NCBI GenBank assembly: GCA_902531455.1
Contig: CACAEM010000045.1
Location: 1-5,348, forward strand
Direction: 5' to 3'
Source of the DNA: an uncultured Pelagibacteraceae bacterium
Lineage (GTDB): Bacteria; Pseudomonadota; Alphaproteobacteria; Pelagibacterales; Pelagibacteraceae
DNA: 5,348 bases
Part shown: positions 1-5,348 of the stretch, piece by piece
How the letters are laid out: every line of letters starts with the position of its first letter
Numbering within the stretch: the first letter of the stretch is position 1
Notes under the pieces: generated by a model
What the model was told of the DNA's origin: nothing
Databases searched by the model: none
Seen by the model: the letters and a program-made list of their open reading frames with translations, nothing else
Made by a program: the position numbers and the translations under genes

Positions 1-808
1 TACCACAAAGGACTATTAAAGAAAGACCTAAATATGTCAAATTATCTGGTAATTCTTGAAATATATAATAACTGAGCAAGATATTAGTAATAATTTCAGT
101 ATAACCAAGGGGAGCTAATTTAGAAGCATCAGCGTATTTAAGAGACAAAATGATAAATAGGTGGGCAATAGCTGCTATAAAACCAATTAAAGCCATCATA
201 ATCCACTGACTATTTGATGGCTGTATCCAAACACTGGGCATAAATAAAGACATGACAATAGTCCCTACTGTGCCAGCAAATAATAAAGTTAATAGAGAGT
301 TATCAGAGGTACTTAATTTTCTTGTAATAATTAAATAAAAACCATAGCAAATACCATTGCCCAGGGCTGCTAATGTAGCTAAATTAATCTCTATAAATCC
401 AGGTCTAATAACAATTAAGGTACCAATAAAACCCATGGATACAGCTGTCCACCTTCTTAAGCCTACTTTTTCGTTTAAAAAAAAAGGGGACATTGCAGTT
501 ACACAAATTGGGGCAACAAATGCTAGTGTTAAGGCCTTGGGTAAAGAAATCTCAGATATTGCAAAAAAAAATAAATATGTTGAAAATACAAAAATTAATC
601 CTCTTATCAATTGAAGCATAGGTTTTTTACTCCAAACAATGGATTTTCTATCAAAAAAAAGCATTATTGAGAGTGCAAAGACAACTGTAAAAAAATATCT
701 AGCCCAAGTAATTTGCAAAACATCGATAGATGAACTTAAATATTTTGCCAAAGCATCCATAAATGGAACAATCATCCAAGCTGATGCATTGAGAATAACA
801 GCCTTCAT
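1..808 (-). CDS. EamA/DMT-family inner-membrane transporter, C-terminus missing at window edge
   Basis: This is a drug/metabolite-superfamily permease of the inner membrane with the usual two EamA repeats. The frame stays open from ATG 808 to base 2, giving 269 residues; family members are about 280-300, so only the last few tens of residues are missing. Repeat 1 covers about residues 5-135. It holds the MDALAKYL segment (17-24) and WAR (35-37) often seen in alphaproteobacterial members, then AFVAPI (96-101), FFLNEK (109-114) and RPG (135-137). Repeat 2 starts near 140 and holds APLGYTE (232-238) and FQELPD (250-255). The ATG at 808 is the first possible start, because an in-frame stop lies at 818-820. 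It follows the upstream permease gene by 16 nt and has only a weak AAGAG-like site, so it is probably the distal gene of the operon. The substrate cannot be told from sequence; relatives export amino acids such as threonine/homoserine or import cofactors. Confidence 0.88.
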   Translation of the reverse strand, partial: MKAVILNASAWMIVPFMDALAKYLSSSIDVLQITWARYFFTVVFALSIMLFFDRKSIVWSKKPMLQLIRGLIFVFSTYLFFFAISEISLPKALTLAFVAPICVTAMSPFFLNEKVGLRRWTAVSMGFIGTLIVIRPGFIEINLATLAALGNGICYGFYLIITRKLSTSDNSLLTLLFAGTVGTIVMSLFMPSVWIQPSNSQWIMMALIGFIAAIAHLFIILSLKYADASKLAPLGYTEIITNILLSYYIFQELPDNLTYLGLSLIVLCG

Positions 809-824
809 ATGAAAATCTTATCTC

Positions 825-1724
825 TTAATTAAAGTATTTTAAAGCAAAGAATACTGTTATAGGCACAGTTACAAGAGACATTAAAGTTGAAACAACTATT
901 GTGCTAGATATGTTATCAACAATTTCCTTAGGGGAATACATTGAAGCAACAAGATAACAAAGTATTGCACTTGGCATAGATGACTGAATTAAAAGAACAC
1001 CAGCAGCAAACCCAGATAGGTTAAATAAAGAGATCAGCGAAAAGCCAATTAGTGGCCCTATAATAACTCTTCCGGTAGATGTAATTAAAGCATCCTTAAA
1101 GGAAAAAACTTTCATTTGTGTTAATGAAACACCTAAAGACATTAAAATCATTACTATCATTCCATAAGCAAGAAGCATAACAGTATTCAATACAAATATT
1201 GGCAAAGGTATTTCGTAATATAGAAAAATAATGGTAGCAATTATTGCATAAAATGATGGACTTTTTATTATAACTTTTAAATCAAACTCACGTTTAGCTA
1301 AAAAAATATTAAGAGTAAAATGAAGAAGAACCACCAAAGAGGATATAGCTGCCGCAATACCCATACCCAATTTTCCATATGCAAACAAACATATTGGAAT
1401 ACCCATGTTGCCTGTATTTGGTAAAAAAAATGTTGGTAATTCTCTTAAATAATCTTTTTTCATTAAAATTAAAAAAATCAGACCAACTATTAAAAAGGAG
1501 GATAATAGCATTACTGCATATATAAAATACTCAGAAAACATTGCAAAAGTTACACCACTTGCAGATATAGAGAATATTACTATAGATGGTGTTCCAAAAT
1601 TGGCAGAATAAGTGGTTATAAATGATGTATCGAAATTTGGATTTTTTTTACCTAAATAATATCCAATACCAACTATAAAAAAAACCGGAAAAAGAACTTC
1701 AAATAATTTTATATAAAGTTCCAT
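825..1724 (-). CDS. AEC-family (auxin efflux carrier-like) permease
   Basis: A 299-residue, very hydrophobic protein with about ten membrane segments, roughly at 9-25, 40-58, 66-88, 97-115, 122-143, 155-170, 176-197, 215-235, 238-262 and 274-296. This is the normal size and topology for bacterial AEC (Mem_trans) transporters. Two family landmarks are visible: the NTGNMGIP segment at 103-110 in the first half, and the QSSMPSAI segment at 247-254 in the second half. Both correspond to the helix-breaking regions of the inverted repeats. Bacterial members are secondary carriers for small organic anions or amino-acid-related compounds, and the substrate here is unknown. The start codon overlaps the hom stop by one base (TAATG) and has no Shine-Dalgarno sequence of its own, which suggests translation coupled to hom. 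Family assignment is firm; any link to homoserine, threonine or arginine is inference from position. Confidence 0.9.
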   Translation of the reverse strand: MELYIKLFEVLFPVFFIVGIGYYLGKKNPNFDTSFITTYSANFGTPSIVIFSISASGVTFAMFSEYFIYAVMLLSSFLIVGLIFLILMKKDYLRELPTFFLPNTGNMGIPICLFAYGKLGMGIAAAISSLVVLLHFTLNIFLAKREFDLKVIIKSPSFYAIIATIIFLYYEIPLPIFVLNTVMLLAYGMIVMILMSLGVSLTQMKVFSFKDALITSTGRVIIGPLIGFSLISLFNLSGFAAGVLLIQSSMPSAILCYLVASMYSPKEIVDNISSTIVVSTLMSLVTVPITVFFALKYFN

Positions 1725-3013
1725 TAAAATAATCGAACAAGAACAGGATTTTTAATAATATTATTATTTGATTTAAATGATTTAACGCATCTTTGAGCAT
1801 CTAATTCATTTGCTTTATGAGTAATAAGAACAATAGAAGCTGTCTTACTTTTATGATCAGGTATTTGTATTAATCTCTGAATTGAAATTTTATATTTTGC
1901 CAAAATCTTTGTTATAGAAGATAGAACGCCAGGTCTATCTTTAACTTCTAATCTTATATACAGAGAATTTGATGATTGGTCTTTATTAAATACTTTAGGT
2001 TTTAATCTTTTTTTTTTAGATATACCAAAAGGATATTTTATATTTCCTCTTAATATAGATAATAAGTCAGACATCAATGCAGAAGACGTTGGTCCTGGTC
2101 CAGCTCCCTCACCTTGTAATACAGACTCTCCAATAGGTGAACCATTTAATATAACAGCATTCATTACACCATCTACATTTCCTATGTAAGAATCTTTTTT
2201 AACTAAACATGGATGAACTCTTTCAAAAATACTATTATTTATAATCTCAGTAATACCTAACAATTTTATTCTAAAATCTAACTGATCAGCAATTTTAATA
2301 TCTGTATAATCAATGTTTTCAATACCTTCCATTAAACATCCAGATTTTGAAATTTTCTTATTGAAAGCTAATGATGTCAAAATTTTTATTTTAGCTAATG
2401 CATCATAACCATTAAGATCTAATTTTGGATTTCCAGGTTCAGCATAACCTAGTTTCTGTGCCATGTTCAGAACATTTTTGAAACTATCTTTAGTTCTTTC
2501 CATTTCTGACATGATATAGTTACAAGTACCGTTTAGAATGCCATAAACTTTTGTGATTTTATTTGTAGCCAAACCTTCTTTAATTGTTCGTATAATTGGA
2601 ATACCTCCCGCAACAGATGCCTCAAATTCTAAATTAACTTTATTTTTCTCAGCTAATTCACCCAGTTTATCACCATGTTTGGAAATTAATGCTTTATTTG
2701 GAGTTATTACATGAATTTTATTTTTAAGAGCTGTTTCAATAATTTTTTTTGATATACCGTCCGATAAACCTATAGCTTCAATTACAATATCTAAGTTTTT
2801 AATCTTCAAAATATCTAGTGGATTTGAATAAAAAATTTTCTTATTTATTTTAAATTTTCTTTTCTTATTTTTATTTTTAGCCGATATGGCTATAACTTTA
2901 ATTCTCTTTCCAGTTTTAGTTTCAATATCTTTTTTTTTTGTATTTAACTCATTTAGAACATATGAACCAATTTGACCAAGTCCAATAACAGCAATATTTA
3001 TATTTTTATTCAT
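1724..3013 (-). CDS. hom: Homoserine dehydrogenase with C-terminal ACT domain
   Basis: Catalyses NAD(P)H-dependent reduction of aspartate 4-semialdehyde to homoserine, the branch point to threonine and methionine; cytoplasmic. The 429 residues match the standard ~430-residue monofunctional enzyme. The Rossmann nucleotide loop GLGQIG is at 11-16 and TPNKALIS at 104-111 carries the conserved Lys107. Next come VAGGIP (134-139) and the GILNGTCNYIM signature (158-168). GYAE ends at Glu192 and NGYDALAK gives Asp204 and Lys208; by analogy with the yeast enzyme, Glu192, Asp204, Lys208 and Lys107 line the active site. GEGAGPGPTSSA at 301-312 is the second family landmark. An ACT domain at about 351-420 (DRPGVLSSI at 359-367) suggests feedback control, in this family usually by threonine. 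The start lies 4 nt after the lipoprotein stop without a Shine-Dalgarno sequence. The loop after Glu192 appears one residue longer than in the yeast enzyme. Confidence 0.96.
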   Translation of the reverse strand: MNKNINIAVIGLGQIGSYVLNELNTKKKDIETKTGKRIKVIAISAKNKNKKRKFKINKKIFYSNPLDILKIKNLDIVIEAIGLSDGISKKIIETALKNKIHVITPNKALISKHGDKLGELAEKNKVNLEFEASVAGGIPIIRTIKEGLATNKITKVYGILNGTCNYIMSEMERTKDSFKNVLNMAQKLGYAEPGNPKLDLNGYDALAKIKILTSLAFNKKISKSGCLMEGIENIDYTDIKIADQLDFRIKLLGITEIINNSIFERVHPCLVKKDSYIGNVDGVMNAVILNGSPIGESVLQGEGAGPGPTSSALMSDLLSILRGNIKYPFGISKKKRLKPKVFNKDQSSNSLYIRLEVKDRPGVLSSITKILAKYKISIQRLIQIPDHKSKTASIVLITHKANELDAQRCVKSFKSNNNIIKNPVLVRLF

Positions 3014-3017
3014 TAAA

Positions 3018-3224
3018 TTAATCTAGTTTTGGAAAGTCGCTAATCTTACCAAATTTAATAACATTTTTTTTAAATTCGTCAAAAGATGTTTCATTTTCAA
3101 AGTTTAATTTTGATATATCATTATCGGTACTCTCTTCCTCAATATTCCACATGGAAACGGGATGATTTAGCGAACAATGTGATAATGAAAATATTAATAT
3201 AATTATAAAAATATATTTAAACAT
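3018..3224 (-). CDS. Small putative lipoprotein, function unknown
   Basis: I do not recognise this 68-residue protein. Residues 1-16 form a lipoprotein-type signal: Lys3, a hydrophobic stretch from about 4 to 14, then LSHC with Cys17 as the candidate lipidated residue. His at the position before the Cys is unusual for a lipobox, so lipid attachment is likely but not certain. The mature part would be about 52 residues, polar and acidic by my count (11 Asp/Glu against 6 Lys), with a Trp at 26, an EEE run at 29-31 and a possibly helical middle. It contains no further Cys. The ORF looks real because it overlaps the end of argC by 8 nt, stops 4 nt before hom, and has a GAAGG ribosome binding site. 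It would sit in the cell envelope, which is odd among cytoplasmic biosynthetic genes. Confidence 0.72.
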   Translation of the reverse strand: MFKYIFIIILIFSLSHCSLNHPVSMWNIEEESTDNDISKLNFENETSFDEFKKNVIKFGKISDFPKLD

Positions 3225-4242
3225 TTAGACCTTCACTCTGACCAAATCCATAGTAATTATTCATATTTTGTACAGCTTGACCTCCACCACCTTTAATCAA
3301 ATTATCAATTGCAGACAATATTATTATTTTATCTTTATATTTGCTTTTACATACAGAAATTAAGCAATTATTAGTGTTAATCACATCATTAGTACTTAAA
3401 AAGGTATTTATTTTACTAATTTTTATAAATTTTTGATTCTTATATTTTGCATTTAGAACATTAATTATTTTGTTTATGTTAATACCCTTTTTTAAATCAA
3501 CATAAATAGTGCTTAAGATTCCTCTAAACATCGGTGTAAGATGAGGTGTGAAATGAAATTTATTTTTTTTTTCAGTTTTAAGGTCAAGCTCTTGCTGAAT
3601 TTCAGAATTATGTCTGTGATTTGCTAATCCATAAGCACTCAAAGACTCATATAAATTTTTATTTTTATATTTTTTATGCACTCCTCTACCTGCTCCTGAA
3701 TATCCAGATTTCGAATCAATAATAATTGTTTGATTGTTAATTAAGTTTTTTTTTATTAACGGGATTAATGGAATTAATATAGATGTAGGATAACATCCAG
3801 GACAAGATACTATTGGAAATTTTTTAATTAGTTTACCACTAATTTCAGGTATAGAATAAATACTATTTTTTATTTGATTTAATGCTTTGTGTTTAATTTT
3901 ATACCATTTTTCATAATTTTTTTTATTATTAAGTCTAAAATCAGCCGCTAAATCTATTAGTAAATTATTTTTATTTAAAAATTTAGAAATAGATTGTGCC
4001 TCACCATTTGGTAATGCTGTAAATATTATATCCACATCTAATAAATATTTTTTTTTAAATTTTGAAATTTTTGGCAATTTATATTTTTTTAATTCTTGTT
4101 CATAGGACTCTATTTTTTTTCCTACAGAGCTACTTCCACACAAATATTTAATATTTATTTTTTTATGTGTACATAGAAGTTTAGTTAGTTGTAATCCTAT
4201 ATATCCAGTGGCACCACATATGAGAACATTTTTCTTGTCCAT
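3217..4242 (-). CDS. argC: N-acetyl-gamma-glutamyl-phosphate reductase
   Basis: Reduces N-acetylglutamyl 5-phosphate with NADPH to N-acetylglutamate 5-semialdehyde, the third step of arginine (ornithine) synthesis; cytoplasmic. The 341 residues agree with the ~345-residue form of the family. GATGYIG at 10-16 is the nucleotide-binding loop and FTALPNGEA at 74-82 follows it. DLAADFRL at 97-104 is conserved, and CPGCYPT at 147-153 supplies the catalytic Cys150. SGYSGAGRG lies at 179-187 and NHRHNSEI at 208-215 holds the catalytic His. The C-terminal NLIKGGGGQAVQNMN (314-328) is the typical ending. The common NPGC motif reads CPGC here, creating a Cys147-x-x-Cys150 pair. It begins 33 nt after the rpsI stop and has no visible Shine-Dalgarno sequence. 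Its last 8 bases overlap the next gene. The sequence is extremely Lys/Asn/Ile-rich, in line with the genome's A/T bias. Confidence 0.97.
   Translation of the reverse strand: MDKKNVLICGATGYIGLQLTKLLCTHKKINIKYLCGSSSVGKKIESYEQELKKYKLPKISKFKKKYLLDVDIIFTALPNGEAQSISKFLNKNNLLIDLAADFRLNNKKNYEKWYKIKHKALNQIKNSIYSIPEISGKLIKKFPIVSCPGCYPTSILIPLIPLIKKNLINNQTIIIDSKSGYSGAGRGVHKKYKNKNLYESLSAYGLANHRHNSEIQQELDLKTEKKNKFHFTPHLTPMFRGILSTIYVDLKKGININKIINVLNAKYKNQKFIKISKINTFLSTNDVINTNNCLISVCKSKYKDKIIILSAIDNLIKGGGGQAVQNMNNYYGFGQSEGLNV
3230..3234 (-). promoter_or_regulatory. Shine-Dalgarno site for the small lipoprotein gene
   Basis: GAAGG on the minus strand lies 5 nt before ATG 3224, inside the last codons of argC. 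It is the clearest ribosome binding site of the minus-strand operon. It supports both the reality of the small ORF and this choice of start. Confidence 0.55.
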
Positions 4243-4275
4243 AATATAATATAACAGTTGAAATTGAAAAAGAAA

Positions 4276-4707
4276 TTATCTTTTAGAAAACTGGTAGCTT
4301 TTTCTAGCTTTTGCTCTACCAGGTTTTTTTCTCTCTACAGATCTCGAGTCCCTTGTTGTAAGTTTTTCTTTACGTAAAGTTGATTTTAAAGTTTCATCAA
4401 ATTTTAGTAAGGCTCGCGAAATACCATGTACTAATGCACCAGCTTGACCAGTTTGTCCCCCACCTATAACTTTAGATCTAACATCGTAATCAGTTGACTG
4501 ATTTATTATTTCAAAAGGTCTTAAAATTTGCATTACATGATTAGCTCTTGGAAAATAGTCGTTTAAAGATTTGCCATTTACATAAAATTTACCTGAACCT
4601 TTTTTTAACCAGACTTTAGCTACAGATTTTTTTCTTCTTCCAGTTGCGTATTTGCTGTCTTTAAAGTCTAACTTTATTTTTGGTGAAGATGTTTGAGAGG
4701 TTTCCAT
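4276..4707 (-). CDS. rpsI: 30S ribosomal protein S9
   Basis: Component of the head of the small ribosomal subunit. The 143 residues comprise a non-conserved N-terminal extension of about 18 residues followed by the standard S9 core. YATGRRKKSVAKV at 20-32 opens the core and GGGQTGQAGA at 82-91 is the glycine-rich signature. RDSRSVERKKPGRAKAR (119-135) leads to the basic tail QFSKR at 139-143, which in S9 reaches towards P-site tRNA. The extension makes it somewhat longer than the 130-residue E. coli protein. The ATG lies one base after the rplM stop with only a weak AAGAAA-like site, so it is probably co-translated with rplM, its usual operon partner. Confidence 0.98.
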   Translation of the reverse strand: METSQTSSPKIKLDFKDSKYATGRRKKSVAKVWLKKGSGKFYVNGKSLNDYFPRANHVMQILRPFEIINQSTDYDVRSKVIGGGQTGQAGALVHGISRALLKFDETLKSTLRKEKLTTRDSRSVERKKPGRAKARKSYQFSKR

Positions 4708-4708
4708 A

Positions 4709-5167
4709 TTAATTTCTTACAATATTTTTTTGATTAAGTTTACCAATTTCAATTATTTTTGGATTTTGCGCAGTATGAGGATGGTCCTCTCCAGAATAAA
4801 TTTTTAATTTAGTTAATTGTTTTTTCCCTAATGCACCAGAGGGCAACATTCTTTTAACAGCTAATTTTAATACTTCACCCGGTTTTTTTTCACTCAACTT
4901 TTCAGGTGTTATTTCTTTAATCCCACCAGGGTATCCTGTGTGTCTATAATATTTTTTATTTTGAAATTTATTGCCTGTAAATTTTATTTGATCTACATTT
5001 TTGATAACAACAAAATCTCCATGATCCATGTGAGGAGTATATGTCGTTTTGTTCTTCCCTCTTATAATTTTTGATACAACTGTTGCTAGTCTACCGACTA
5101 CAGCTCCTGTGGCATCTATTTCAAACCACTCGCTATTTATCTCATCTTTTTTAACAAACTTTGTCAT
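4709..5167 (-). CDS. rplM: 50S ribosomal protein L13
   Basis: Early-assembling 23S rRNA-binding protein of the large subunit. The protein is about 152 residues from ATG 5167, close to the 142 of E. coli. WFEIDATGAVVGRLAT near the N-terminus matches the family's W-x-V-DA-x-G-x-x-x-GRLA opening, HMDHGDFVVI follows, and AVKRMLPSGALGKK then LKIYSGEDHPHTAQNP are the diagnostic C-terminal half. An in-frame TTG at 5206 would add 13 hydrophobic residues with no counterpart in L13, and it is part of a TTGACA promoter hexamer. The Met at 5167, followed by TKFVKKDEINSEW, is therefore the better start. No Shine-Dalgarno sequence precedes it. This is the first gene of the minus-strand operon. Confidence 0.97.
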   Translation of the reverse strand: MTKFVKKDEINSEWFEIDATGAVVGRLATVVSKIIRGKNKTTYTPHMDHGDFVVIKNVDQIKFTGNKFQNKKYYRHTGYPGGIKEITPEKLSEKKPGEVLKLAVKRMLPSGALGKKQLTKLKIYSGEDHPHTAQNPKIIEIGKLNQKNIVRN

Positions 5168-5177
5168 GAATGCGGGA

Positions 5178-5206
5178 TTAATACTTATAATTATATATAT
5201 TGTCAA
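5178..5206 (-). promoter_or_regulatory. Candidate promoter of the rplM operon
   Basis: On the minus strand a perfect -35 hexamer TTGACA (5206-5201) is followed after 17 bases by TATTAA (5183-5178), a 4/6 match to the -10 consensus. Transcription would then begin only a few bases before the rplM ATG, giving a nearly leaderless mRNA. A competing -10, a perfect TATAAT at 5215-5210, has no convincing -35 in front of it but would give a leader of about 36 nt. The two cannot be separated by eye, and the AT-rich setting makes chance matches easy. Confidence 0.45.
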
Positions 5207-5238
5207 ATTATTATATTTTGGTTGTACTGAATGGTTGA

Positions 5239-5267
5239 TTGAATTATGACCATTTATTAGTAATAAT
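5239..5267 (+). promoter_or_regulatory. Weak candidate promoter for the divergent gene
   Basis: TTGAAT (5239-5244, 4/6 match) and AATAAT (5262-5267, 5/6 match) are spaced by 17 bases on the plus strand. Transcription would start near 5274 and leave a leader of about 40 nt. Several other AT-rich hexamers nearby could also serve, so this is only one option. The true start could lie upstream of 5239 and give a longer, structured leader. Confidence 0.22.
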
Positions 5268-5272
5268 AATGG
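5250..5272 (+). other. Small imperfect hairpin in the divergent leader region
   Basis: CCATT (5250-5254) pairs with AATGG (5268-5272), and TATT (5255-5258) with AATA (5262-5265) around the loop AGT, leaving a two-base bulge on the right arm. The stem is nine pairs but mostly A-T, so it is not strong. No T-run follows, so it does not look like an intrinsic terminator. It might be an operator or part of a leader structure. Confidence 0.25.
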
Positions 5273-5302
5273 GATAAAAACGAACTCACAAAATTATAAA
5301 TT

Positions 5303-5309
5303 AAAGGAG
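5303..5309 (+). promoter_or_regulatory. Strong Shine-Dalgarno site of the divergent plus-strand gene
   Basis: AAAGGAG ends 4 bases before ATG 5314. It is the best ribosome binding site in the window and contrasts with the nearly absent sites of the minus-strand genes. It is the main evidence that a gene begins at 5314. Confidence 0.7.
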
Positions 5310-5313
5310 CATA

Positions 5314-5348
5314 ATGAGTAATAAAAAAAATGAATTAAAACCAAATAC
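5314..5348 (+). CDS. Start of a divergent gene, only 11 codons visible
   Basis: An ATG behind AAAGGAG opens a frame reading MSNKKNELKPN that runs off the right edge without a stop. Eleven codons cannot identify a protein. Two weak hints suggest an O-acetylhomoserine sulfhydrylase (metY/metZ type). These enzymes often begin with a short polar leader and a LKP-x-T-like segment, and as I recall such genes lie near rplM-rpsI in several alphaproteobacteria. If so, it would use an activated form of homoserine made downstream of the Hom product, tying it to the minus-strand operon. This is a guess; the presence of a gene is well supported, its identity is not. Confidence 0.62.
   Translation, partial: MSNKKNELKPN

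Noticed and set aside
357..614. 85-codon open frame on the plus strand
   Set aside because: It lies wholly inside the EamA transporter gene on the other strand, has no ribosome binding site and resembles no family. The minus-strand frame has clear family motifs across the same bases.
4243..4275. Terminator or separate promoter between rpsI and argC
   Set aside because: The 33 bases hold no GC-rich stem with a T-run. TATATT-like hexamers are present, but they are expected by chance at this composition and no good -35 is placed correctly.
5168..5206. N-terminal extension of L13 from the TTG at 5206
   Set aside because: The 13 extra residues are not part of L13, and the TTG is part of a TTGACA promoter hexamer.
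5049..5249. 66-codon open frame on the plus strand
   Set aside because: It runs antisense through the conserved start of rplM and the promoter region, and its hydrophobic end comes from AT-rich intergenic sequence.
5221..5316. SAM-II or SAM-V riboswitch
   Set aside because: Not annotated as a feature, because I could not draw a convincing pseudoknot with the Shine-Dalgarno region; only a three-base CTC/GAG pairing is visible. Kept as a question in the findings.
1..5348. Mobile element, CRISPR array, tRNA or defence system
   Set aside because: I see no spaced direct repeats, terminal inverted repeats, transposase or integrase motifs, or tRNA cloverleaf. Nearly every base belongs to identifiable genes in close packing.

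Overview
The window comes from a very AT-rich bacterial chromosome, most likely an alphaproteobacterium of the SAR11/Pelagibacterales type or a similarly streamlined marine lineage. The signs are strong A/T bias with Lys/Asn/Ile-rich proteins, almost no intergenic space, and the order rplM-rpsI-argC, which I know from alphaproteobacteria. The lineage is an inference from composition and gene order, not from a search.

Layout: seven genes lie head-to-tail on the minus strand and are transcribed from right to left. They are rplM (ribosomal protein L13), rpsI (S9), argC (N-acetyl-glutamyl-phosphate reductase), a 68-residue putative lipoprotein of unknown function, hom (homoserine dehydrogenase with ACT domain), an AEC-family permease, and an EamA/DMT-family permease whose C-terminus runs off the left edge. 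The junctions are +1, +33, -8, +4, -1 and +16 nt, and I see no terminator, so the block reads as one operon. The likely promoter lies just upstream of rplM, where a TTGACA hexamer coincides with an in-frame TTG that could be mistaken for the rplM start.

Right end: positions 5168-5313 form a divergent intergenic region. A plus-strand gene begins at 5314 behind a good AAAGGAG ribosome binding site. Only its first eleven codons are visible. There is no gene-free stretch longer than 300 bases.

How the genes fit together: rplM and rpsI are translation genes. argC is in arginine synthesis and hom commits aspartate semialdehyde to threonine and methionine. Two permeases end the operon and may move metabolites related to these pathways, but their substrates cannot be read from the sequence. 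Most of the window is ordinary core-genome content. The less explained parts are the small lipoprotein, the divergent leader, and the joining of amino-acid synthesis and transport genes to a ribosomal operon. I did not find evidence for a new defence, mobile or RNA-guided system.
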